A stretch of 64,000 nucleotides of DNA from NCBI GenBank assembly GCA_029204225.1, contig CM055111.1, positions 8,125,267-8,189,266 of the forward strand. The letters are read 5' to 3'. How positions within the stretch are numbered: position 1 is the stretch's first letter; the number at the start of each line of letters is the position of its first letter. The position numbers and the translations under genes are program-made. The DNA comes from Diphasiastrum complanatum (taxonomy: Eukaryota > Streptophyta > Lycopodiopsida > Lycopodiales > Lycopodiaceae). The notes beneath the pieces are model-generated. The model worked only from the letters and a program-made list of their open reading frames with translations, was not told where the DNA came from and made no database searches. Below are positions 52,572 to 64,000 of the stretch, piece by piece.

Positions 52572-55500
52572 TACAATCTAAAAGTATTCAAAAAGCTACT
52601 TACCCAATGACTCAAGAATGAGCAATGAGAAGGTTTAAGAGTACTACTGCTAGCAAGACTCATCCTCTTAAATACTTGGTGACTCAATCGATAGCTAAGT
52701 AATGACTTGAAAGTTGTGAATGTCTAAGGAACTAATTAGTAACAAGACCTAACTAGTAAAGACGTGCTAGAACTTAGAAATAGTCGATACCTCAAAAAAT
52801 CTTAAGGTTTAAAAAAATGCTTAACAAATTATTTTAGGCTAATTTAAGAAAATACTTTTAAAGTTTTTTATATTTTTAGTTATGAGCACTGAAGTGTGCC
52901 CTTGTATTTTTGAAGTGCATTAATTTGTGGATAATGCTCATTATGGCTTGAGTTCATATAAATGTAAAAGGTCAGCTCCCATTATATGGTTGATCAACTT
53001 TTATTAATAATGAAACATACCATAAAAAAAAAGAGGTGATCCCCACTTTAAAAGAGCCATGTAGAAGTCCTCAAGAGTTGAGAAGAAAAAGGAGAGAAAT
53101 GGACAACTCATATGTGGTCCCCACAATTTGAGCGACAAAGAGTGAAGTGAGAGAATTCCGATGCTTGGGGACATGAGGGGAAATAGACAACTCACATGTG
53201 CTCCCCATTCTTTTGAGTAGAGAGGGTATATTGGGTCATAGGTGGTCCCCATGTATAGAGAGACTGAGTTTAACATGTCATTTTGTGTATGATCACTCAT
53301 CATTTACATGAGTACGTATTTTCTAATGAAGTTTCCAACGTTGGATCATTGCACCATAAAAATAGCTCCACTTAACACTCACCGTCTTTTTAGGCAAGAT
53401 TCATGGATGAAAAGGTCACTATAAAATTATTAGCACTTGTGAGGAGCGATATCGAACACATGGCATCATTCGGTTGGTTAAAGAACATGCAAATTTTGAG
53501 CCATACCAAGGCTTCTAAAACGTTTTTAATGTCCACCGTAGATCTGCAGCTGCTATGTATGGTATTCACCATCCAACGATGGGCTACTTGGTGTCATCAC
53601 CCTCCCACTCGAGCATCTCCAAGGTGCTCTAGCATGTACCCAGCCGAGTCTTGATGGGGAATACCTAGTACATAGTGAGCCCACGACTTCATAGTTGATA
53701 ATAATACGTTTTGGAGAGAATGTGAGGTGTTGAGAGTGGGGATTACTAGAGGCATAGAGAGTTGAGTCTTTTACATACTGCTATTATTTTGCAACTCGTG
53801 TTTCCTTAAATATAGAGCTATTGCTTCCATGTCTTTTGCTATTTTACGTGTGCATTGGTTCGTGATTGTTTACTTCCGTCTGCCCTTTATCTCGATATGA
53901 TCCGTGGTGCATCAGTTCTCCATATATGCGCATTGTATTTTATTCACAATATCTACAAGCTTAGTGAGGAACTCAGTGGATTCTGTCTGCCCTTTACATC
54001 AGTTCTCTATGTTCATTGTAGCTTATTCACAATATCTACAAGCTTAGTGAGGAAATCAGTGGATTCTAATATTGCAATGCTATCTAATCTTCCACCTTCT
54101 TCTTTTTTTCTTTCTCGACCTTATGTTGTTACTCGACGGTGTCATATATTACAGGCATAGGCTAGCTCCGAACTACAGCAACCCAGGAAGAGTAGCTCCC
54201 GACAAAGCGCCAAAGCGATCTATTATCTGTACGTTCTACAACATCCAGAAAAAGCTTCACGGTAACAGGGACAGCTAACGGCTTAACCTGTATAGTGGGC
54301 AGTGCTGCAACAATTCCGCAGGTGGATTAATCGATGGGCGCGAGAAATTCAAGTCATCACGGTAATTGCTCCCCAGTTGCAGGAATCATGCAAGCTTCAG
54401 AGAGTGACAGGCATCTCGTTGCTGATGGTTAGCTGGATTCCTATTTGGAAACCTACGGGCCGGCTATGATATAAGTCATTGTATACAACTTTTAAAAAAT
54501 ATGGCTAAACTACGTCCCTTAGAGTTTGGAGCATACACTACAAGGGTTGCCAAGGTTTGAGCATGCACTTTATGGTTGCAATATCTAACTCTACGCAGCT
54601 CAATCCATTGCAATAAACTTGAGGATCCAATTACAACATTGCATTTCAACAATTTGGCCAAAGATTATCCTATACAAGATTTTAGATCCTAGTACATACT
54701 TAAAACCATTTGTAATCATAGTTCCATGAAGATAATTGAGCAAAAGAGCTAAGAAAAATTGTCTAGAACATTAGTATTGAGAGGGAAAAGAAATTTCAAG
54801 TTTAGAAATGCAGGAAATGAGCAAAAATGAGTGCTCAAGTTGACTAAACTCCTAACTAGCACTCTGAGAGTCCCTATGTTAAACTTAAATCCTACTAAAT
54901 GAAGCATAGAAGTCATACTATCTGGACATTTGACAACTTGCATGGTTACAATAAAGTGTTAATGATGGTCTAGAAGTCTGAGTGCACGCACATAACTTGC
55001 TTTTGTACACACTCTAATTTACGTGTCTGACATGCATTGAATGCAAAAACATTGTCTAAGATTTTCTCTTGCATAAATCAAACAATCACCATTGAATTTG
55101 CTAGACTAGAAAAAAGGCTATTGGCATTTACAACATATACTTATATGGCCAAGACAAAATTTATTAGATTTTGGAGCATAAGGCTCCAACATATCACTGC
55201 ACAACTGCGAAGGTTTGGAATAAACATTTTCACCCAACTCACCCTACAAGCTGGCGAAATGATCAAGAAACATCATGTGAATATTTAAATTTTGTATTGA
55301 TTACAAGTTTGCTTTGGTCAACCATTTTGCAAATGATTTTTGGTTCTTTTACATAAACAAAAGAGCAACTAAAAATTGGCCAAATTATACATATTCAGAA
55401 AGAAAAGAATGACCAATTCTAGAGATGTAGGAGGTGCACAAAACTGAGTGATCTAGTTGATTAGAATCCCAAGTAGCAATATCTTTGTGTCAATGAAATT

Positions 55501-55850
55501 TGTTTTGGAACTTTGACCTAAAAAGGAGAAACATTTTTTGGCAACTTTTAAATTATCGAATCTTAGCCTAAATTCATGTTTTTCTATGAGTCAATTTCCA
55601 AAAAAGTTTAAAAAGATATATTTTTATAATGTATCATCACAATTTTTGTTTACAAACCTCATAAGACCATCATAATAAAAAATGACACAACATCTGAAGA
55701 CAACACATGATTTTTGAGAATCCAAATCCCATAAAAGTACAAGAGGACTCAAAGTACTTTTACATATAATTTTTCCAAAGTACATTCTCCAAAGAATTTT
55801 AACTCGTGCCTCTTATATTGGAACTTCACATATTATCGACACTCTCTTTT
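52572..55850. other. Intergenic, no gene supported
   Basis: Short frames only. An 82-84-bp tandem duplication lies at about 53900-54066 (TTCACAATATCTACAAGCTT at 53942 and 54024). At 53085-53260 a phrase ACAACTCA(T/C)ATGTG-TCCCCA occurs twice, with a related third. The plus frame ending at 54278 (APNYSNPGRVAPDKAPKRS) looks somewhat protein-like but is unrecognised. Confidence 0.5.
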
Positions 55851-55959
55851 TCAGTTAATGAAGTTGAAGAATCATCTTCTTCATTAAACTCGACTAGCAT
55901 ATGTTCTTCTATATCAACATCTAATATTGACAAAAGAAAATCTTGCAAATAAGTTTTTT

Positions 55960-56345
55960 AATTTTCGGCAATAAGTTGAGGATGATGGTTGTGCCATAAC
56001 CCAAGTCTTTTTCTTTTTCTTTGAAATAGCTATAGTTGACTTTTGCAAATGATTAGTAATGGTGAACTCAAAATTAAAAGCTGCATCTACATCAACATCT
56101 TCTAAATTTATATCATCAAGACTTGGCTAATTTTATGACAATCATCTTCTTTTGCCCTTTGGATACAACTACAACATTTTCAATTAGTAGCTTTCCTAGA
56201 AAAGCGTCTATTGAGGTGGTATGCAGCCAATGGACCCATAACACTTTTGTTTGGTTAGTGTTTTGAATGAATCCAAGCACTTTTGCAATCCAAAATGGAT
56301 GTCCTTCACTTTTTCCAAAAGCCAAAAGTGCAACAAGACTTCCAC
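55960..56345 (-). pseudogene. Unrecognised ORF with GSLVALLAFGKS-HPFWIAKVLG segment
   Basis: Minus-strand peptide GSLVALLAFGKSEGHPFWIA-KVLGFIQ, then VLWVHWLHTTSIDAFLGKLL, ending ...VIKLAKS and a stop near 56125. The F-W-I-A-K-V and V-x-V-H-W spacing recalls the small Tudor/BAH-like segment seen at the end of some plant transposon proteins. This is an impression, not an assignment. Upstream and downstream are AT-rich and empty. Confidence 0.3.
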
Positions 56346-57668
<1,323 letters not shown>

Positions 57669-58133
57669 TAGTTTATTCTGCTATGCACGATAAGTTTTCA
57701 TTCTTGTCGTTTGAATTATTTTTATTCGATTCTTTTAAACCTACCTTTTACACAACTCTTTCCAACAATTTTGATAAAATAATGGTATTCAACTCGTTAA
57801 ATTGAATTTTACTTATTTTACAATACTTGATTCCAAGATCAACCAAAAAAGAATTGAGGATATATAGAAAATATAGAATTAAATATAATTAAACCAACAT
57901 AAAATAAGGGCCTTATTAAAAAAGTTTGTTTTCTTATAAACATTTGGTCATAAAGAAATTAAAATCATAGACGAAATTTAAAACGTATTGGCAATTTTTT
58001 AATTGATCACTATTGCCAAACGATACTCATGAAAAAAATTTGAGTTTATTAAAAAAAATAAAAATGTTACAAAATAAAAATTATTGCAAAAAAAAAACAT
58101 TTTTTTTTGACGACCATGCACAAATGCAGGAAC

Positions 58134-58290
<157 letters not shown>

Positions 58291-58354
58291 CAACACAATA
58301 CATCTATTGTGACTTTGAGCACATGATATGTACGCATGATCAATAATATCAAAG

Positions 58355-59054
58355 TTAGCACAATAAGTGGATCACTATTATATTATGAGAGACAAAATAA
58401 TGATGGGCGACACTATACAATTGGTCTACTGCAAACAAAAGATTTGACAACTCATATTCTCACAAAATCATTACAACAAGACAAGCATAGAAAGTCGGTA
58501 CTAAAAGATGCATACTAAGTTTTACATATGTTAAATTGGATGGATGTAAACTAAGGGAGAGTTTGGATTTGGTGTAAACCATTGTGTGGATTATCCACAC
58601 AATTCAAAAATTGGAATTCTCATTAAGTTTGTGCTAGTTGTAGCGAGAAATACATTTGCATGAAACATCTATGTGTGAATAATCCAACAATGGTCTCCAT
58701 GTTTATTTCCAAGCAAATCCATGACTATATCCATGCAAACAATTTTTTGCTCACATAACCTCCTTTATATGTTTCATGAATATATCATGAGTATATATTT
58801 GTCCATTGTGTTCTTGTGCTAGATTTCATTCTAGGACTAAGCATATTGATATTCATCATTATCATGTAACTAGAGAAAATGTGCTATATGATTGGTTTAT
58901 TGGTAAACAAAGTACATGACACCTAGTATTCTCACAAAGGTTCACTAAAAGACAAGCATACAAAGGCACTCGTAGATAATGCCTACCAAGTTTCAACATA
59001 TATTCGTGGACTAAAATGGATCAATCTCAAGTAAGGGGGAGTGATGTGGATTTG
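58355..59054 (+). repeat. 0.7-kb copia-tail repeat, copy 2
   Basis: Near-identical partner of 50969-51667, with the same stacked copia tails and purine tracts. Beyond 59054 (GTGGATTTG) the two copies diverge abruptly. Confidence 0.8.
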
Positions 59055-59229
59055 ACATGATTAGTGTTTTGGTGTGTCTACCTCAATAGCAGAGGTTCGA
59101 ATAATAAAAATCTAAAATATAATACTTGTGAGAAAACTTGAATAGCATTGTCCTTGTGCTCACCTATGCCACCGTTGAGGTTGGAACTTCAATAATGCTT
59201 GAAACCTTGCTTTTCTTTTTCTTGTATTT

Positions 59230-59755
59230 TCATCATGACTGTAGTGAAATTAACACCCAACTATAAATATCTTCAGCTTTCCATGTATAACTAGCACCTG
59301 AAAAGTTCAAAGATGTAATTTCTTCAATGTTTTGCCTGATAATTGTCATTATCTTCTTCTTATCGATCAGCTTATGACACAAATCGTGTGTGCTTTCATT
59401 ACATGCAATATCTTTGAACCATTTATTCACTTTTCGATGGTTAGACAAGAAACAAGCATGCTACTCTCGAAAATGCTTAATTAAAACTTCTCTACCATAA
59501 AGCTTTGTGGGATCTCGATCCTTTTCTTTTGGTACACAAAAAATTTTCTCATAAGTAGGTGTTTCCACTATGGATCGACTTACAGTATTTTCAACTGGTC
59601 TCATAGGTATAGTGGTAGTCTCTAATTGGCCTTATGTGATCATTTATTTTGAAACGTGTCAACAATTTGTTGCATCAATGGCTTGCACTCCTCAGACATC
59701 ATAAACATCTCAAGGAGCCCGCGAAGATCTTTGTTGTTAACTACATCCATAATCT
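59230..59755 (-). pseudogene. Second ORF downstream of transposase X2
   Basis: On the minus strand, ATG near 59750 opens MDVVNNKDLRGLLEMFMMSE and then ECKPLMQQIVDTFQNK with a stop. After a shift it continues SRSIVETPTYEKIFCVPKEK, DRDPTKLYGREVLIKHFRE, NHRKVNKWFKDIACNESTHD and ITSLNFSGASYTWKAEDIYS, ending at 59233. It lies in the same orientation about 190 bp after the X2 transposase end and has clear protein-like composition. No known domain was recognised. It may be an accessory (tnpA-like) gene of the X element. Confidence 0.5.
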
Positions 59756-59939
59756 CTCAGTAAAATAACCTATGAAATGTCAAAAATCACATATGAAATA
59801 GAGATTATTCAACTAGAACAACAACAAAAGCTAGCATTTGCTAATAAAAAATATATTTGAGCTAAACCAATATGAGCACATGATTTAATAAAAGGTTATA
59901 CCATACATACCTTCTTTAATTTCTTTTATGTCATGGATT

Positions 59940-62900
59940 GCCATATGGTTGGTACTCGTTTGGTCTTTCCATCAACCTCTACTCTTTGGTTACAAATGAC
60001 AATCCAATCACAAAGAACAATGACACAACAACTCCAGTGCCTCCACACATTTTCTTCACATTCCACTCTCTATCAATTATTTGTCTTAGGTTAGTCTTTA
60101 ACCAAGCTAGGCATACCTGTTTATTTGTAGCATCCACCTCTCTTACTACAACATGTCGAAAATTAGAAATATTTTTCGTGTCAAAAGTATTTTGCGTTAG
60201 TGCTATATCACTCTCCTCTAGCCATGGAGGCACACAACCTATAAATGTTGGACTCAACAATCTATTCCTAGGCTCAACATCTCTTGTTTCATATGCTATA
60301 ATATTCAATCCTCGTGGAATATCTATAAATTTATGTAGCAAGGAGCTAATTGGTCTAATACAATTTCAATTAAAAGGAATGCGACTCCTTTGCAAAATAC
60401 TCATGCCTGTTACACGATCAATACATAGACTTTCTTCACCATCTTGAACTACAATTGTTGCTTGTAGTACTCAGCACCAAAGAAAAGCATCCATTGTGTT
60501 GCAACACAAAAACGGATGTGATATGTGCCTTCCAATATCATACTCCAACTGCAAGTGTGACACTTTCATCGGCTTTCAAAACTACCTCATCACCAACTAA
60601 ATACACACCTCCTTGATAAAATACCTTCTTGTAAATTGTAACTCATCTAAATTGGCCTTGATTCTTTTCAATACCCCAAAAATGCTCTGCATATCGGACC
60701 TCCTCCTTCTTTGCAGCTCGATATTGTTCTTTTTCTTTGTAATTGCAATCTCTTTGTCTTCCAAAAGCCTCTCACATGTATAATTGTGACATAGGCAATA
60801 TGTCATGTCCAAACTTCTTTGGCCTTCGCAATAGATGAAACTTCTAGAATTCCATGCTCATGCCATTATATGGAGGATTGGGCATTTTCATTCACATATC
60901 CTTCTGCGAGAATCAAACCAGTATGGAGTTCCAAGAGCATTCTTTCAAAGGGCATTAGGCCATCTTTGTCATTTTGGATCATCTCAAGAACTGAAGTGAA
61001 CAACCGCCTTCTATAATATTGGGCATATGATATTTCATTGCATAGGTTATTGGTAGAATTTTCACATAATTATTGGATACCTCCCGCTCAAAAGCATAGC
61101 ACCAAAAAACATCATGCATGGCATGTTGATAGATATCATCAAAAATCTCTCTATTGACAGCATTGTTAACAAGGTGATCAAATTTGTACAACAATCGCAT
61201 AGACCAAAAAATGCACTTTGTTTATATGAAAATAAAATTGGAACTCAAACCTACTACATGCTCCAATGGAGATGAATTTTCCCCATAGGATTCCTCACCG
61301 CGGACTCTCCAAGAAAAGAAACGTTTGGTCGTTTCTATATCCTTGCTTGACCATCCTTTGTCACGACTGCAGTTGTAAAAAAAATGTGAAATATCAACTA
61401 ATAGACTTCCTAAATCAAATAAAGATCTAAGAACACTAGTCACAACACCTAGGATGTGAGGCAAGGACCATTGTATAAGCTTTTGATTCTCCTTCCATGA
61501 TACTTGCTTGGCACATGTGGCCAATGTCCATAGTGGATTGAGGAGGGGTAGCCTTGAACACACCTGAAACTGCTAAATCGATGACTTTTTTTGTATCATT
61601 TGTTGATTCCTAAATTTGCGAAACAAATTCAAGAGGAAGATGTCTGTGACATCATAAATTAAATGTATTGATAGATTGAAGCCATACAATTCATACAACC
61701 TTTAAAGAGTTGACTCTCCTAACAGTTTATCACCTCTTATATTTCTTCTTTTTAAGCTTGTATACATGCCCTCTTTGATCGAGATAAGGCCTCTACCATT
61801 TCAGAAATTATTTGCTTGGTTGGAGGATATCTGGCTTGATATCTATTTCCACCATAGAAATAGTGCCCTATACAGTTTTCGGGCTGATTTTCAAAGGTAG
61901 CTTGAGCTTTAGCTTGGTCACCATCTTTGAGGAGACCAGTTTTACATTGGGCAGGATGATTGCCTATTACCATCATCAACATGGCATGTAGTTGACAATG
62001 CCTGGAAATTCTTGACGAATAGCCAAAAATATCATCGGGAGGATAGTTGTAGTATAGCTCAGCTCCACTTACAAAAAGATACTCCAATTTATCCACAAGT
62101 GGTCTCATGAAAGCCCCAAGGACATCAACCGAGCTTTTAATAAGCTTCTTGCAACTGAAAGGAATGAACAAAACTAGTAGAATCTTTTTGGTAGAGCTTT
62201 TTCCAGAATTAAGAATGCTGATTTCAATCACACCACAATCCTTCTGCTTTGTTCAAGATGCTTGAAAACCATCCCAATGCAAAAGCAAAGCAAAGTTGCG
62301 AGGATCACCCTACCACATTACACATAATTCCCATTATATGCAACATTTTACAAAAAAAAAAAGAAAACAAATCACGATCTCAATGCAAATGGGTCATATA
62401 GCTTACCTTGCACATATTCTTTTCACACCGAATAGAAGAACGACACTTTTCACATGAAAATTCATATAGTTTTCCATTCCAACCATCTTGGAGTGCTTGA
62501 GACTTGTTGGGAAACACTGAATAACTCTTTCTGCAATAAGGCTTTTTACAAACTATTGGTAGTTCATAAAATGAGTTCGGATCCCAAAATTGTTGTGTTG
62601 CTCTACACTTTTCACCATCCCAAAATTTGTATATTTGTTCAGGGTGTTCTTTCCCCAACCATCGCTCTTTGTTACGCCACATCTTCAATAATTCATAGCA
62701 AAGTGTTCTACTTTTTGTCATCGATTGCAATTGCAAGCAAATGGGAGCATAGTTAAGGACCACCATGTCTTTCCTTGGCATACTACACTTTACGCACTTC
62801 TCGCAACATGACATACCATCACGCTTCAGTATTTTCTTTTTTTGTGCATCTTCCTTGCATAGGCAATACAACACGTTTTTAGCATAGTTATCTTCTGCAC

Positions 62901-63180
62901 TAGGTTGGAGCACCTCGAGATCGTCTGGGCCATCTTTGGAGCCAGTCCATAGCTTGAAGCATTGTAGTTGAATCATACCTAGCCCCAAATACATATTATT
63001 TAATTGATTCCAACAAGTTGGAATCCTCACTCCATCAAAATCCCCATCCAATGGCAGTGTACCAAAAGTTTGCTAAGGCTCGGTTTTTTTTTTGCCATTA
63101 TTTTTCTCTTTGGCTACACCTTTCTATTATTTGGTCTGCCAAAGTTATTTCCTCTACCATTGCTCTCAAAGTCATTCAAT
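59940..63180 (-). pseudogene. CACTA-superfamily transposase copy X2
   Basis: Longest copy of the X family. Minus-strand order: EEITLADQIIERC (63130-63165; a 95-bp internal deletion relative to X1 follows), DGDFDGVRIPTCWNQLNNMY (63051), CCEKCVKCSMPRKDMVVLNY, ICLQLQSMTKSRTLCYELLK, QIYKFWDGEKCRATQQFWDP and CKKPYCRKSY. A GT-AG intron lies at 62310-62406, followed by HWDGFQ, then MRPLVDKLEYLFVSGAELYY, LHAMLMMVIGNHPAQCKTGL and GHYFYGGNRYQARYPP (61752-62231). KGCMNCMASIYQ-type, then HAMHDVFWCYAFEREVSNNY (61080-61140; compare the W-x-FPFER of tnp2 C-terminal domains), LVGDEVVLKADES (60560) and IAYETRDVEPRNRLLSP with IGCVPPWLEESDIALTQ (60220-60320) complete it. It has in-frame stops, two shared with X1. 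It abuts an ABCG gene's intron at 63180. Confidence 0.75.
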
Positions 63181-63308
63181 TAATTTAGAGCATGGCACAG
63201 GTGATAACATTCCCTGTTCTGTATCAGCAATCACTTTCAATCATGTCTGCGACTCTCTTTTTCGTTATTCTAGGATTAAGTTTGTTGAACGGTATGGTCC
63301 ATGCACAG

Positions 63309-64000
63309 GGAGGGCGGACTATTGTGACAAGTATTCATCAGCCTTCAACTAGGCTGTTTTATATGTTCAGTAAAGTGATTTTACTTTCAAAAGGGCAAAC
63401 TATCTATTATGGAAAAGCTGCTGAAGCCATGGATTACTTTTTTTCAATTGGCTTGTCTCCAGCAATGGCCATGAATCCTGCGCCTGACTTTTTGTTAGAC
63501 GTGGCGAATGGTAATTTGGATGCTATCTCTATTATACCTCCTGCTCTGGATATCAGTAAAGCAACAAAGGCGATAAAAAATGAAATTGCAGAAGGAAACC
63601 TTGCACGAAAAGAATTTCTCCAGGTACACTGATATACAAACAGATCCAACAAATTAGCACAATTTACCTGCCTTCACTCATGGCACTTGTGGATACCAAT
63701 CTTAAAGATCGACTACTTCTTTTGCTTTTGCAGTATTTAGTGGCGAAGTTCAACCTCGGAACAGTAATGCAAGAGAACAACAAGCAGCTGGAATCTGTAT
63801 TTTTTAAGGAGGAACTCAAGGAAGCAATTTTGGAGAAACAGGAATGGAGCACAAGTTGGTGGCAGCAGTTTTATGTGCTACTGATACGTGGTCTTGCTGA
63901 GAGAAGGCAATATTTCAAGTCACAGCTATGTCGATTATCGTTGGTTTGCTCTGGTGGCAATCAAACACACAAACCGAAAATAGGCTTGCTGACCAGGTCT
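63309..64000 (+). pseudogene. ABCG half-transporter exons, partial (runs off window)
   Basis: Exon 63309-63623 encodes the end of the nucleotide-binding domain of a plasma-membrane ABCG (WBC-type) half transporter. [20 protein letters not shown] carries the switch His (SIHQPS), followed by [20 protein letters not shown] and [16 protein letters not shown] 110-bp GT-AG intron (63624-63733, TTTTGCAG end) leads to exon 2: YLVAKFNLGTVMQENNKQLE, WSTSWWQQFYVLLIRGLAER, the linker into the first membrane helix. At about 63920 the frame shifts and a few codons are missing before AMSIIVGLLWWQSNTQTEN (transmembrane helix 1). Walker A and the signature motif are not in the window. The upstream side is intronic DNA adjoining transposon X2. 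Similarity is to the ABCG21/22-like group. The shift suggests a pseudogene or an assembly indel. Confidence 0.75.

Noticed and set aside
53004-53303. Minus-strand 99-codon frame
   Set aside because: Low-complexity, repeat-derived peptide (repeated HMSCPF-type words from a DNA repeat) with no gene evidence.

Overview
Organism and overall character. This is repeat-dominated plant nuclear DNA. The evidence is decayed Ty3/gypsy chromovirus, Ty1/copia, CACTA-like, LINE and Helitron sequence, GT-AG introns of about 100-350 bp, an 8-cysteine lipid-transfer-type protein gene, a kinesin-light-chain-type TPR gene and a half-size ABCG transporter. Long GA/TC arrays and the mix of families would fit a large-genome plant (a fern or another non-flowering lineage is possible), but nothing here fixes the lineage. 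No CRISPR array, operon or rRNA gene was seen. || Layout. 1-2.4 kb: unidentified DNA, a LINE endonuclease fragment and a scrap of copia gag. 2.5-9.05 kb: a nest of minus-strand gypsy fragments. They include a chromodomain-plus-LTR piece in opposite orientation and a 'pol - LTR - gag' junction in which one LTR serves two tandem elements. 9.3-10.8 kb: two equal 683-bp direct repeats lying in front of a plus-strand copia element (10.8-14.3 kb). 16.05-16.73 kb: a two-exon lipid-transfer-type gene, the best intact host gene in the window. 16.7-20.2 kb: AT-rich intergenic DNA. 20.3-21.9 kb: copy X1 of a CACTA-superfamily transposase. 21.9-27.4 kb: a second minus-strand gypsy 'pol - LTR - gag' unit, flanked on its right by a BED zinc-finger fragment. 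28.5-31.3 kb: a deletion-derived copia flanked by 134-bp repeats. 33-34.9 kb: a minus-strand kinesin-light-chain-like TPR gene with two frameshifts and no 3' end. 35.4-39.7 kb: a decayed, unrecognised coding unit (basic/acidic region, then a coiled coil). 40.8-41.4 kb: a complete gypsy LTR with PPT and chromodomain tail. 41.45-44.35 kb: an En/Spm-like element with GACGTC-rich terminal DNA and divergent tnpA-like and tnp2-like genes. 44.47-50.97 kb: a copia element whose 3' end is inverted. 50.97-59.05 kb: a duplicated 0.7-kb copia tail, a tiny Helitron, two long GA arrays and long empty stretches. 59.2-63.18 kb: transposase copy X2 (minus). 63.3-64 kb: two exons of an ABCG half-transporter running off the window. 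|| How it works together. There are no operons. Host genes are isolated islands between dead transposons. Most elements are multiply broken (stops, frameshifts, internal deletions), so the interest lies in structural history: shared-LTR tandems, inverted LTR fragments, a post-insertion inversion supported by its target-site duplication, and a transposase family present in two copies with conserved intron, shared stops and a possible second gene.
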